DNA from: Daedaleopsis sinensis
Lineage: Eukaryota; Basidiomycota; Agaricomycetes; Polyporales; Polyporaceae
Assembly (NCBI GenBank): GCA_033807695.1
Contig: CM066301.1
Span: forward strand, 1 to 64,000
DNA: 64,000 bases
Reading direction: 5' to 3'
A program made the position numbers and the translations under genes. The notes beneath the pieces were generated by a model. It saw only the letters and a program-made list of their open reading frames with translations. It ran no database searches and was not told the origin of the DNA. Below, piece by piece: positions 13,101-25,923 of this stretch. How positions within the stretch are numbered: the stretch's first letter is position 1; every line of letters starts with the position of its first letter.

Positions 13101-16100
13101 GTTGAAGAGCGCGAGTTGCCTAGGGGGCCGTAGGCATGAATGCGTGGGCGTGTCGGTCTTCAACAGCGGACCGCCGCACGAGGATGCGAAAGGCGGGGGC
13201 GGACGTGCGATGCGTCGAGGAGCTTTGTGTCAAGTGAGTCCCTGCGGAGATAATTGAGAACGCGGGTGCGTTGCGGTCGTGCGACTTAGTAACAAGCCCA
13301 ACTGCCGCCGCGGACAGCCGCACGGGGCGACTCACTGCGACGCAAAGTGTGGCGGGGGTCAGCGTTCTAGATGTGGGCCCGGAGGGGTGACGTCCAGACC
13401 ATCTGTACATGCGAGTTAGTAACGACGCTTTCGAGAGCTTTGATATGAATAGAAGCCGGACTCACGGAACTTGGGACAGCAGCAGCAGACGTCCTAGACG
13501 TCGCGGGCCGGGGGCGGGGGCTGAATGTCCTTTTGCACGACGCACTGTGTGTCGCGTCTGAACTACCGTACATGAGTCCGAGTCAGCACTCAACCGCGAG
13601 AGGACAGACGTGGAAGTTTCGTCCGATATACTTATTAGACCTCACAAGTACTACGTGGGAGTGAGTCAGGGTCGTTGGACGGTTGAAGGGAGGATGGACA
13701 TACCTACCTGAAGATCAGGAACATTGTCATCTCAGGCGTTCAGAGCACCGGGAGTGACATGGGCCCCGGGTCAGCGTGCCCCACCGGGAAGTCACCTATG
13801 TGAGAGGAAGAGTCGCAGGCCTCAGACAAGTTGATGATGAAGGCCGGCTCGACTTACTTGCTTGGGAGGGCATAGCGGGACGTCCTAGACGTCCACGCTA
13901 CAGGCCTATGAGCTGACAATGGTGCGCGAGAAGCGCTTAGTGCGGGGTGCAGGAGACGTACGCAACGTATACAGACCATTATCACCGCCGTCCGACACGT
14001 CCGGGAACGTGTGGCGTCGCATGCATAGTACGTTACACGTCTTGTACTGTCAGACGCGAACACGTCGGACGGCGGTGATATTGGCAGAGACCCGTAGGCA
14101 GACGAGAAGGGCGGCTCACTTCGTGCCTTACGCCGCAGTCCGCGATAACATCGCGTCGTTTCGGGTGAGTTGGCCTGTGTATCAAGAGTTCAATAAGTGC
14201 CCACGGAAAATGTGTATGCCGGGTATGACTTACCTGACGTCCAACGCTCATAGCTTCAAGTTTCTCGGCAGGGAACCATCCGGCGGCCGTCCTGTCGGGG
14301 TTGCTGAGCTTGTGACAGTGGAGTGCAGCCTCAAGCGGAGGGTGTGTTGTTCCAGCAAGGAGTGAACACCGTCCAGGACGTCTGTCACCCTGCGGAAGGT
14401 TCCACTGGCGGTCTTGATGGTCTATGACTGACGGATCCTGCCGCTGCTTTCGAGTCATGTTGCCGCAGAGGATGCTGCATATGAGCTGAAAGCGGACGCG
14501 GGCGAGGGCGGACAGCGGGGGGCAGGCGACGTCGAGAGGCGGGCAGGCGACGTCGAGAGGCGGAGAGGGCGAGCGCGAGTGCGTGAGAGGCAAGACTTGG
14601 AGTGCGAGGACGAGGTTGGAGAGCCGGTCAAGGCCGTCGAATGCGAGAGCTGCAGAAGAATGGTGTTGCCTTAGAAGGTGTGCAGTACAGCGCCGTCCAC
14701 GACGTCGGCATGGAGGCTAATGGATGGATGGTCAGTCGACGTCCCAAATGGGTCTGGCTGTGCTTGTGAGAAAACTCGGCCATCTCCGAGTCGTATCTGC
14801 CGCTCAGTAGCCTCCCCGCAAGTGCTCTTGCATACTTGACGAGCAAATGTACGAGGCTCCCGCCGCGTCCAGGCAATCAAGGCACTGACTGCTTGCGACG
14901 TCTACGTAGGAAGCTGCTATAGGCCGCCGTGCAGCACCGTCCCGACGCGCCCGCGATCCCGTCATTGGACGCTTCCCGCCACTGGGCTGTCGAACGACGG
15001 TAAGTACCGAACACGTACGCAAATCAGCAGCTGTACTGAAGCTGGACTCACCCAAATTTCGACACCACGTGTCTGTAGCCCCCACGACCCGCACTCCGCA
15101 CTTCCGAGACGCATCCGTCGCGTCGCTCGCCCGCAACTCCCCGCTTCGGAGCCACTCAGTGCAAGCAGCGAGAGAAGACGCCGCCGCTCGCACTGCCTGC
15201 GTCCTCAATCTCTCCCGCCGCGAGACGGTTCACACGACACAGGTGAGCAACTGTCGCGTTCTAAGGCACATAGAACCTGACTCACCAGTCAGCCAATCCC
15301 GACGACGTCCTCGCACGTCAACCGTTGCGCCCAGGTGATGTCTCTGCCCCCGACGCGTCGCGTCGCGTCATGGCGTCGGAAACGAGCCGTACGCTCTCGA
15401 ACCCGCGCTGCGACGCGTCCCCGCTTGTTCGGCTCGTGGGCAGACCTGTGCACACATCAGCGACGCCGAGAGGAACGCGGAGCGTCGAGAACTCATCAGC
15501 TCGAAGGCTGCCCGGCTTCTACCCGCCGGCCGCATATTGAGATGGCGTCGAAGGTGGCCGAGGGATGCTTCGGAACGGGTAGGAGGACGAGCAGCAGGAC
15601 GGCGGACGTCCGACCGCAGGCAAGAGAGGATGTGGCGGGAGGGAGAGGAGCATCCTGATCCAGCACCCAGCATCCCCCCACGTTCTCTACGCGCTGCAGC
15701 CCGCGGCACCTTCCGACAGCCTGCAGGTGCGGCGGAAGGTTCTGCGCCGCGTATCGTGCCCGTTCCCAGCTTCCCCGCCCAATCCGCGGCCGCTCCTCTC
15801 GCGACCCATATCGAGATTCGAGCCGGACGGTCGATCCGTGCAGAGTTTCCTCTGGCCGTGTCCGCCGTCCTGCTCGTCTGTGTCGTCGGGGCAGCTCCTG
15901 TTCTCTGCGGTAAGTGGAAACTCAGAGCTCGGAGCGCAGAGCCACTGGAGAGCGCGACGCCGTGGAGAGGACGTCTCGGGTGACGATAGATCCCGCCGCG
16001 TCCTCTTCGGGCTGCAGTCCGCGGCACCTTCGCACAGGTGTGGAAAGAAGTTCTGAGCGCGCCCGCCGGCGCCGCGTAGCGTGCCCGTTCCCCAGCGTCC

Positions 16101-16377
16101 GCCGCCCAGAATCGTGACATCAACCTATATCGCGCACACTCAGCAGCCAACTCGACGTCCGGGACGTCTACAGTAGACAGGACGAGGCATGAATGGTATG
16201 CATATCTCATCAATTGAGCTTCATGAGTGGACCGCACGCGCGGAATCACAACTTAGTAAGGTCCCAATTATTTCAACCATACACGAAATTTATTTTGATA
16301 CTATTCAGATACGGCATACATGGAGGGTTGTTCGTACTGATACAGTCCACAGAATAGATCACACCAATAGACGAGAC
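13100..16377. other. Intergenic region, no supported gene
   Basis: The repeat field fades out but keeps isolated GACGTC dyads (13,486; 13,878; 16,153). A diverged direct repeat occurs at 15,690-15,790 and 16,008-16,110, sharing GCGGCACCTTC and CGTGCCCGTTCCC. At 14,530-14,570 a GACGTCGAGAGGCGGGCAGGC segment is repeated in tandem. Frames of up to 293 codons exist on the minus strand but have the composition of GC-rich non-coding sequence. Confidence 0.5.
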
Positions 16378-19300
16378 TTAGCGGCGAGCTTTCGGCTTGC
16401 CCGGCTTTCCGCCCATCACCATGCGAGAGGGAGGTAAACCCGCACTCCCGGTCGTGCGTTGAACCATCAGTCCAGCTCCGGATGCTTGGTCTTGCACGCG
16501 ACGATGCGTACCGGTCGTTCCCTTCGACTTCCCCGTCCCTTTCCCTTTCGAAGCCCCAGACTCAGTTGCACTCTCAGTGGCAGGCTCCTCCAGGTCCTCG
16601 GACGTCTTAGCCTTCTTCTTCGGAGGTTTAGGCGCATCGTCCTCGTCCTCGGACCCGGACGGCGGGGGAGACAAAACGGTCATCTCCGTGGCCTTTTTGC
16701 GGGCAGACTTTGTAGTTGCAGCTCTCGTCGTCGAACGAGTCGCTCGCTCGAACTTGCGAGGGTTCTGCGAAGGTCCGTCGGCTTCGGGCGGAATACTCTC
16801 CCACCCCTCGAGCATGTTTGTAAAAGAGGACTCGTTCAGTTCGCTCAGTGCCGGTGAGGGAACCCGCTCGAACGGTTCCATAGGGTGATCTTCTCCATCG
16901 AGAGGGACGTGGACCCCCTTCCCGCCTGTCTGCGTCGAATCTGGGCCATCCCCCGCGCCGACGATGTTCCCGGAGAGCGTGTTCACGGAGGTCTTGTCTG
17001 CGGACCCCTTGGGAGCCGCCTGCTTCGGAGCCGCGTTTAGAGCCGCTGCGTCTGTGTTCACGCGCGGCGTGTGTGCGTCCCCAAGAGCAGCGTGCTTGGA
17101 TGCGGGCTCTGTCTCCGCCTTCCCGGACGGCGGGTCCTCCTGTGTCGTCTCCTTGGCCGCGCCCGGTACATCCTCATCGTTCGCGCCCGACGATTCCTTC
17201 GGTTTCGCGTCAGCATTCTCGGACGGCGGCACGGCGAGGTTGTCCTGTTGAGGGGGCTGTTTGGCCGCCGACGGGTCGTCCGCCGAGTTCGCGCCAGCCG
17301 ACTGCGACGCCGCCGTGTTCGAGTACCCGGACGACGGAGCCGTCGAGGTCATGCCCGCCGACTGCGACGCCGCCGCGTTGGAGCTCCCGGACGGCGGGTC
17401 CACCGAGTTCGTGCCCGCCGTCTGCTTGGCTGTCGTATTCGCCTTCCCGGACGATGGGTCCGCGAGGTTGTCCTGCTGTCCGGGAGCTTGGGCCGCCGAC
17501 GGGTCGTCCGCCGAGTTCACGCCTGCGGACTGCGACGCAGCCGCGTTCGAGTTCCCGGATGGCGGGTCCACGAAGTTCGTGCTGGCCGTCTGCTTCGGGG
17601 GAGTGTTCGCCTTCCCGGACGGCGGGTCTGCGGGTTTCTCCTGCTGTCCGGGAGCTTTGGCCGCCGACTGCGAGCCCGCCGAGTTCGAGTTCCCGGATGG
17701 CGGGTCCATCAAGTTCGTGCCCGCCGACTGCGACGTCGGGGCGTTGGACTCGTTCCCGGACGGCGGGCGCGCCGAGGTCGCGCCTGCCGACTGCGACGCG
17801 GCCGCGTTCGAGTTCCCGGATGGCGGGTCCACGAAGTTCGTGCCGGCCGTCTGCTTGGGAGGAGTGTTCGCCTTCCCGGACGGCGGGTCTGCGGGTTTCT
17901 CCTGCTGTCCGGGAGCTTTGGCCGCCGACTGCGGGTCCGCCGAGTTCGAGTTCCCGGATGGCGGGTCCATCAAGTTCGTGCCTGCCGACTGCGACGTCGG
18001 GGCGTTGGACTCGTTCCCGGACGGCGGGCGCGCCGAGGTCGCGCCTGCCGACTGCGACGCGGCCGTGTTCGAGTTCCCGGATGGCGGGTCCACCAAGTTC
18101 GTGCCCGCCGACTCGTTCCCGGACGGCGGGTGCGCTGAGTTCGCGCCTGCGGACTGCGACACGGCCGCGTTCGAGTCCCCGGATGGCGGGTCCACCAAGT
18201 TCGTGCTGGCCGTCTGCTTGGGGGGAGTGTTCGCCTTCCCGGACGGCGGGTCTGCGGGTTTCTCCTGCTGTCCGGGAGCTTTGGCCGCCGACTGCGGGTC
18301 CGCCGAGTTCGAGTTCCCGGATGGCGGGTCCATCAAGTTCGTGCCCGCCGGCTGCGACGCCGCCGTGTTGGACTCGTTCCCGGACGGCGGGTGCGCTGGG
18401 TTCGCGCCTGCGGACTGCGACAAGGCCGCGTTCGAGTTCCCGGATGGGGGGTCCACCAAGTTCGTGCTGGCCGTCTGCTTCGGGGGAGTGTTCGCCTTCC
18501 CGGACGGCGGGTCTGCGGGTTTCTCCTGCTGTCCGGGAGCTTGGGCCGCCGACTGCGAGCCCGCCGAGTTTGAGTTACCGGACTGCAGGTTCTCCGAGTT
18601 CGCGCCTGCCGACTGCGAGGCAGCCGTGTTCGAGTTCCCAGACTGATCCTGCGCCGCGTTATGAGTTGACGGCGGTGGGTCTAATGCGCCCGCACTCACC
18701 GCATTCGCCGCATTCGCCGCCTTCGCCGCCTTCGCCTTCTCCCTGGCCGCCTTCCGCTTCGCAGCAACTTCTTTTTTCTTCGCATCCACTTGCTCAGGTG
18801 TCAGCGGGACTTTCTCCGCCTTCCCCGACAATTTGGCAACAGGCCTGGGAACCGGGGGAAGAGGAACCGTAGGGTGACCGTCGGGGGCGACTTTGGACGC
18901 TGGAGATCTCTTCGATGCTTTTGCCGCAGTCTTCCCCTTGCCTTTCTCGACGTCCGCATCGGGATCGGAATCGTCCGAATCCACGACGCTAGCGGATTTG
19001 ACACGCTTGCCCCGTTTGCGAGGAGGAGCATCTTCGGGAGCGACCTCCGGCTCGTTAGTCGCAGCCGGCGCGGCTTTGCGCTTGGTTGACGTCCGGGACG
19101 GACCGGCCTTGGATGAGGACCCAGGATCTTGTGTGCTCTGCTTGCCACGTTGGCGGCGGGGCTTGCGTTCCTTCGACTGTTCGGTTTTCGGTTGAGCAGC
19201 CGCCGTGTCTGGATAGCTCATGTCTTCATCGGGGACGTCAAAAGCGCGTTCTGGGGCTGTGTGAGCGGTAGTACAGGAGTTGGGCAGGAATTGAGGACTC

Positions 19301-22300
19301 ACGGAGTTTTAGCGAAGAGTCAATGAAAGCGGCATGCATATAAGCCTTGTCAAACGAGATATTGTTGAGGAATACATCGGACGAGCGGCGGCCAATCAAG
19401 CGGTACACTTGTACCACCTTGGCTTGAGGCTGCCGCCATACTCGTCCAATCAATTGTGAATCTTCTTGTGCAGACCAAAGTGTATCCTGCGGAGAATGTT
19501 AATTGGTCCGATTGTCCAACAGAGTGATAGTGCACACGTACAGCGATGATCAAGATATTGGCGAATGGGATGTTAAGTCCAACCATGCCGACACCGGAAA
19601 GGAGCATGACTCGGCAGGTGGGGTCAGTGCTGAAGCGTGCGAGCATTTGCGCGCGGAATTGCGTAGATTTCCTGCCATGAATCTCAACGTGAGATATACC
19701 CTCTTCGGTGAGGGCCTACGATATATGATATGTCAGCAGAATCATGTGTAGACGGTATATGAAGAATAACGGACCTTTTTGACCAGCCAATTGTTCTTCG
19801 GGAACGCGAGATACACGACGACACGGTCGGGTCCTAAACTTGCATCTTGAATGATTTTCTTGAGCGGTGGGGAGCCGTCCTCTCGGGGAAGATAGTCGGG
19901 ATGTGGGCCCAGGGTGTTAGTCGTCGAGTCGACGACAGCAAGGGGAGGCAGACCAGGGGCTTGAAGATGGTGCCTCACGAGCGCGATAAGAGTGTCGACT
20001 TTCGTTGAGGGAAAATCGGTGTAGGGTCCGAGTCCCACCGGCCAATCGGCCTCACTCAGGGTGTTGGGGAGGACAGGGTGGAGGAGAGCTTGACGGATTC
20101 CAATGTAGAAGGACTAAATGAGTAATTAGTAGATTGGACATCATTTTCGGCTGTAGCAATTGAGTGGCAATTGAAAACCCAGACGTCTCGGACGTCGTGC
20201 GGCGTAGTGAGGCTATCGTGCATACGCGCGCCACAAGTTTGCCGTTGAATACTCGTAACTGAGCCATGAAGTGAACGGGACACGGTCCTCACGACAGACA
20301 AGATCGCGACGTCCGAGACGTCCGCAACATGATGCTGCAGCCTCTTTGTAGGGTAACCAAGGGCGGCGATTACGCCTGACGATCGCACTGCTACCACCCA
20401 TGCGAGGCCTCGAGAACCCGCTGTGGGATGCACGATGCGACGGAAGGCCATGCCTATGGCGCATATCGCGACGGCCTAGACGTCCCAGATGCTGCGAGAC
20501 TCTCTCGACGCGGTGGACAACCCCACAGAGGTCACCGAGTGTATCGCGGCGTCCGCGACGTCCAGCAGGCCGCAGTGTGTTCTCTCGGCGCGGTAAAGAC
20601 AATCACGCGCAGGGGACGACACCGCGGAGCAAGGGAGCACACCCCGACGTCCTAGACGTCCGGGATGCCGCGATGTGCTCTGTCCCGGGCGCGGAGTGCG
20701 ACGAGGACGCACGGTCGACGGCCCCGCTGACCCTTGCGAGCGTGTCGCGGCGTCCGAGACGTCCGAGACTCTGCGGCACGCTCTCTCGGTGCAGTATGAG
20801 CCGAGAACGTGCGGTGGACGACGTCTCCGCGTGTGGAAGACGTCCGGGACGTCGTGATGCAGTCTGTCGAAGACGGTGATGACGTGCAAGGTGTCGGCGT
20901 CGTATTGAACCCGTGCGACGCGCCGGCGTCCAAGACGTCCCGAGCGTGCCCTCCGGCCCTTTAAGGAACGTACCCAGGGTCGGGTGCACGTCACGGTACG
21001 TCCTAGACGTCCTAGAACAGACAATACTAGTACACGAAACACTCACCTGGAGGTCTTTGTTCCTGCCCCGGGCTAAACCATCCTGCACGATCTGCTCCGC
21101 GAGTGCGTCCTGGACCTGATGCTCACGCGTACTTAGCTCGAGCAGCAACGGCCACTCCTGGTAGGGCTGCAGGCCTGAAATCGGTTTCTTCTCCCAGTCG
21201 AGGGAGCTGATGGTGCGACGGACGAGAGCATCATCTTGAGCGTAGGCCGTGCGCATGTCGGTCATCCACACGGTCATCGCGGTCATGGTGTCCTCGCGCT
21301 CGCCTTCGCCCGTCGTCTGGCCCTTGGCCGCAGATCGAGCGAGCATTATTTCGCCCTTACCTTGCTTGCGACTCGTCCGCTCGGCCGACATCGCGCGCGC
21401 TAAAGCCTTGCGGTGCTCCTCCATCGTGTCAGCCATCTCCTTGAATGCGGAGAGCCCGAGGAAGCGGCCGATGTTTACAAGATCCTATGTTGGAGCGTAA
21501 GCAAGTGACTCCTGATTGATGACGGATTATAGTCGACATACCTGGGGCGACGTCATCACGGGCGTGGCCGTCATTGCGATGGTGGTCGCTGACCGGTGGC
21601 GCAGCTCTGTAGCGGCGATATTCACGCTGTTCGCCGTCCGGATGGAGTGCGCCTCGTCGAAGAGGAAGACACCGTACTCGCGGCCTTTCGCAAACAGAGT
21701 GAGCTTGTCGAGGGAGCTCTCTTCGTCGTGACGAGGCTGCGGCCGTTCTGACTTTGAGCCCTTCAACAGCGGGGTGAAGTAGACTTCGGCGTCGTCTCTG
21801 AGAGCCTAGAAGTGCGTGAGTACAGATTGTGAGCTATAAGACAGTACACGCTCACAGTTACGCTGACGAGAATGACCCTGCGGTGGAGAGCGTGATCGAG
21901 TCGCTCCCATTCTGACCAAAACGGCATCCGGAAGTCGGCCGTGCACGATCCGGAGTACGGCACAAAGTTCCAGGAGTTGTGGTCTGCGAATCTCTTGAAC
22001 TCAGCCGTCCACTGTTCAACGAGACCGACGGGGACGACGATCACATGTGGGCGCTGTGGAAGGTTGCCATCGGGGCCACCTGGGAACTTTGATTCACCTA
22101 CGATATTGTAAGTCTCGTCTGCGAACGCGCATGTGATGCGGGACTGACCGAACATTCCCGGAAAACACATATGCTTCTCGTACCATTCGAAGTACGCGGC
22201 GTACATCGCGATGAGCGCAATGCCCTGCGCGGTCTTGCCCACGCCGACTTCGTCCATAAGGAGCATGGGCAGCCCCTTGAGGAGGTTTTGAACCATCCGG

Positions 22301-23652
22301 AGGGTGCCGATCTTCTGGTGCCATTTGAGTATGAGCGCGATGGCGGCTTTGCTCATGAGCACCTTCTTGCCCTCCAGGGACCACGGGTCGCTCTCTCCGG
22401 TGGGGTCCATCGTGGTGTTGAACCCCGGGATAAGACCGTCCTCCCCAAGGCCGATGATCTTGTTAAGCGTGCTGGGGTCAGTACTCGCGAACTGCTCCGT
22501 GCCCTCGCTCCAGGGCTGGTCAGGTAGCAGTTCGCCGGGAACATAGTTCTGCATCTCCTCTTCGCTGATGGCCTGGAGCGAGTCGTGTATGTGGTAGAGT
22601 ACAGACTCGACATCGTCGACGGACGGCAACTGCGCGAGCGCGCGGCGCAGGGGCGCAGGCAGCTCTAGCGGTCCGACAAGTCACGAATTAAGCACTATTT
22701 GGATATGAAAGCGGACCGGACGTACTTGGGTTAGTGATGGCCTCGCTACGCTTGAGAATGGTCGCCTGCATCTCCTCGAGCTGGGCGGTGTACTCGTTCA
22801 GCAGCGCCGTGCGTTCGGGGTCCTTGAACATGGCAAGCTTCACGAGTAGTTCTGGCATCAAGCGGAGGTACGCGCGGATCTTGATGGGCGACAGGTCACC
22901 CTCCAACAGCGCTGTGGCAGTGTTACGACACGGACACAATGTACAAGTGAATGGCTTACCGGCAAACGCCTTGTCGATTTTGTCTTGTATCCTCTCGATA
23001 GCTGCGACACGAGCGTCGAAGACCTTTCGATACCGGTTGAAGCACATGGCAACGATCGCGCTTAACCATCGCGTGTACTCGAACCTTGGCATACTGCTCG
23101 AGAGCATGGCTTGCTCTCCAAAGATCTCCATGGCCATCGAGGGAAACGCCATCGGAATTAACGCTTGTTCCATGGTCATCACCTGTGACGGAGACGTGAG
23201 CAGCGTGTCGCGCATGACAGCGACGGAAGACGCACTTTATCGCCCTCCGGGGTGAGGAGATTGACGATGCCGCGGTCCACGGCCTCCAGGCACTCGTCGA
23301 TGATCCTGTTGAGGCCCCAGATCTCCCACTGCTTCGTAAACCACTCGCGAAGGGCGACTTGCCCGACCTCGTCGTACGCTGAGCGACCGTGACCTTTGGT
23401 GGTCGTCGTGAACTTGTTGCGCTTCTTGTCGTCGGTGATGGCGAAGAATTTGCGCGCGTACGCTCGTACAGCCTCGAGCTTCTCGCCCGTGAGGCCGGTC
23501 GACTCCTCGGTGGCTTTGGCGGCCCAGGGAGCGTGGTCACGCTGTGAGATGGCCTGAAAAGTAGGTAGATTGAACGGCGCCGGGTCTTTCATCGGGTCGG
23601 GGCTGATTGAGGCCAAGTCGAGGAACGCCGCGTGAATCGGCGGGGAGGGCAT
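16378..23652 (-). CDS. SNF2-type helicase/ATPase with long repetitive tail
   Basis: Eleven exons join in phase to 1953 residues: 23652-23236, 23182-22960, 22911-22726, 22664-22149, 22097-21856, 21805-21542, 21484-21047, 20113-19775, 19715-19542, 19486-19303 and 19256-16378. Helicase motifs are in order: Walker A MDEVGVGKT (about 412-420), motif Ia VVPVGLVEQW (about 468-477), DEAH (578-581), motif III TATP (607-610), motif V LLSGVGMVGLN (about 913-923), and motif VI QLIGRVWRQPQ (about 944-954). This is the two-lobe layout of SNF2-family DNA translocases. The last 960 residues have no fold I recognise: basic/acidic clusters and a repeat region. One donor is weak (GTCAGT at 22148) and another is GTCCGT (19774). 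No disabling change was found. A truncated paralogue lies at 28.5-30.9 kb. The substrate is unknown. A role at chromosome ends is inferred from location only. Confidence 0.88.
17230..18650 (-). repeat. Coding repeats in the SNF2 tail (PPSG / SQSAG units)
   Basis: Within the last helicase exon, DNA units of about 60-160 bp repeat many times and encode DPPSGNSN..., SQSAGAN... and GQQEKPADPPSGKANTPPKQ segments. The repeats keep the minus frame open. They also leave long plus-strand frames (up to 599 codons at 17,073-18,872) that I treat as shadows. Confidence 0.85.
20114..21046 (-). other. 933-bp intron of the SNF2 gene carrying ten GACGTC-type dyads
   Basis: All other introns of this gene are about 50-60 bp. 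This one separates the exon ending ...RGRNKDLQ from the exon starting SFYIGIRQALLHP. It starts GTGAGTG and ends TTTAG, and holds palindromes of the form (G)ACGTCnnAGACGTC at about 20,180; 20,305; 20,470; 20,540; 20,648; 20,752; 20,835; 20,930 and 21,000. Spacing is roughly 65-165 bp. It looks like repeat-field DNA inserted into an intron. Confidence 0.7.
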
Positions 23653-23745
23653 CGCGGGTGTTGTACAGAGATGTGGTGTGAGAGGGGCTGGCAAAGACGC
23701 AAAGCGGGGGAAACGTTTGACGGTGGGGGGCGAGCGTATTGCACT

Positions 23746-23754
23746 CCTTATATG
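23746..23754 (-). promoter_or_regulatory. TATA box of the SNF2-type gene
   Basis: CATATAAGG on the minus strand about 95-100 bp upstream of the ATG at 23652. A matching CATATAAG occurs at the same relative position in front of the truncated paralogue. Confidence 0.5.
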
Positions 23755-23759
23755 TGTGC

Positions 23760-25150
23760 CCGCGCGAGCGGCGCTTCTCGCATCCGACGCATAAAATGTC
23801 TTGCGCGTCGGGATCACAGTCCATCTACGCCACAGTATCAGCGCGATCGCTCAAATTTGCACCACAGTCGATCGTACTGACGTGGGCCCGATCGGTAATG
23901 GAATCGGCAGTGTCATCCTCCAAATATGGGTGGCCAAGGCGTGGACGGGTCCCGGTGTGGGCTCACTATGCCGCAGTGGTTGCGGACTTTGACCTCGATA
24001 TGGATCTAAAACGAGCGCGGAATCAGCACTGCGTCAATAGAAAAGGGGGTCAAGGAGCATACGAAACCGATCTAACGGATCGCTGCCGTGGTCAAAATGA
24101 GACAGGGGTCGGCTGAGCGGGAGAGAACGTTCGGCGGGACGAGCGGCTGAGACGCTGCATGCGGTGTGGCGTTCAGTAGCTCCTGAACTAATCGGGCGAT
24201 GAGTGATAAGCGCAGCGATTGCCGAAGCTTGAACCACTTACCGCAACTTCGCACGAGTTCGTACGCCAGTCACTTCGGTACCTAAGACTCGGCCGCGAGT
24301 GAATGTCTACACAAGTTTTAGTTAGTTCAACCCCATATCGTCTGCTCAATCCATGCTCACCGTCACGATATGCAACGTCAACATACTGAAACATGCCTGT
24401 GAGCGATACAACTATGTCTGAGAAGCTATCAGGTGTTATTTACTTCACACACTAAGGTCCCACAGGCACTCACATAATCGTGGACAAAGTCTTGTAGACC
24501 CAGAGATGTTGCGGCGGTATACTAGGTGCGACGTGGAACGGAAGCAAAACGCGAACTCGTACTAACGCGCGAATGCCGATTATCACGTGACCGTGAACTC
24601 GGCACGTGAGCGCGTGGGATCCCAAGGTGCGCGGCGCGCGACCACTGCGCACCTCGTCTCCTCTCGTCCTCTCCTCCATCTCGTCCTCTCCTCCATCTCG
24701 TCCTCTCCTCTCGTCGTTAACCGCATGCTCATCCCACTGGAGGTACGGACCACCGACTGCCCTCCCTAAGTCCACTAACTAATCTCCCTTGCGGCAGCAC
24801 CCGACGCCTGCACGACACCGACGATACCTCGTCTATCCGAACACTCGGACTTCATACGGCATTCCCGCCCAGTGAGTACTTCATTCTTTTACACGAGCCC
24901 TCTCGAACCACGCGTCCCCTCAGCCCCAAGAGCTTGCCTCCATCTCCCGCCCCGGGCTCTCGCTAGCAGGCGAACAACCCGCACCCCCTTTCTCCACACG
25001 CCCTCACTCCCTCACGAACTGCTACGCGTTCCCTATCCATCCTGTGCCCCGTGCTTCCATCTACCGCGCCACGCACACCTCCTCCATAGGTAGTCACGGA
25101 CGTCCCGCTGAAGAACGCCTCCCTCGCGACTATTTGGTATCCCCATCCGG
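23760..25150. other. Intergenic region
   Basis: No supported gene. A CT-rich simple tract (CTCCATCTCGTCCTCTCCT repeats) spans 24,652-24,716. The 24,115-24,330 segment resembles 31,410-31,550: both share a GCGGTGTGGCGTTCAGTAGCT-like block and ACCACTTACCGCAA/ACCACTGACTCCAA. This suggests the upstream regions of the two SNF2-type copies were duplicated with them. Confidence 0.45.
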
Positions 25151-25169
25151 CCATGCGTCTCGCTCGCCG

Positions 25170-25923
25170 CCGTCTCGGACGGCCGCCCGCCATGTGCCTC
25201 TCTTCCCAACGTCCCGCACGCTGTCGGGCGTGCACTCTCGCACGCCGCCGTCTCAGACGGCCGCCCGCCATGTGCCTCTCTTCCCAACGTCCCGCACGCT
25301 GTCGGGGCGTGCACTCTCGCCCGCCGCCGTCCGAGACGGCCGCGTGCCATGCGCCTCTCTTCCGAACTTCCCGCCTGCTCACGCGCATGCCCGCTCGAGC
25401 ACCGCCGTCCGAGACGGCCGCGTGTCATGCGCCTGTCTCGCGCACGCCCTCCCACGAGCCCGACGCCCTCCGCCGTCCGAGACGGCCGCGTGCCATGCGC
25501 CTCTCTTCCGAACTTCCCGCCTGCTCACGCGCATGCCCGCTCGAGCACCGCCGTCCGAGACGGCCGCGTGTCATGCGCCTGTCTCGCGCACGCCCTCCCA
25601 CGAGCCCGACGCCCTCCGCCGTCCGAGACGGCCGCGTGCCATGCGCCTCTCTTCCGAACTTCCCGCCTGCTCACGCGCATGCCCGCTCAAGCACCGCCGT
25701 CCGAGACGGCCGCGTGTCATGCGCCTGTCTCGCGCACGCCCTCCCACGAGCCCGACGCCCTCCGCCGTCCGAGACGGCCGCGTGCCATGCGCCTCTCTTC
25801 CGAACTTCCCGCCTGCTCACGCGCATGCCCGCTCGAGCACCGCCGTCCGAGACGGCCGCGTGTCATGCGCCTGTCTCGCGCACGCCCTCCCACGAGCCCG
25901 ACGCCCTCCGCCGTCCGAGACGG
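25170..25923. repeat. 147-bp tandem array with CCGTCCGAGACGG palindromes
   Basis: Two shorter units of about 75 bp (25,175-25,323) lead into four near-identical 147-bp units (25,324; 25,471; 25,618; 25,765) and a partial fifth. Each long unit has two CCGTCCGAGACGG palindromes followed by GCCGCGTGYCATGCGCCT. The array is stop-free in several plus frames, up to 557 codons, but the predicted peptides are just the repeat read in alternating frames. I do not call a gene. Confidence 0.9.

Noticed and set aside
15368..16249. Minus-strand 293-codon frame
   Set aside because: Composition of GC-rich non-coding DNA, contains a duplicated non-coding segment and a GACGTC dyad, no TATA or splice context.
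17071..18872. Plus-strand frames of up to 599 codons
   Set aside because: Antisense to the repetitive tail of the SNF2 gene, which has splice support, helicase motifs and in-phase exons.
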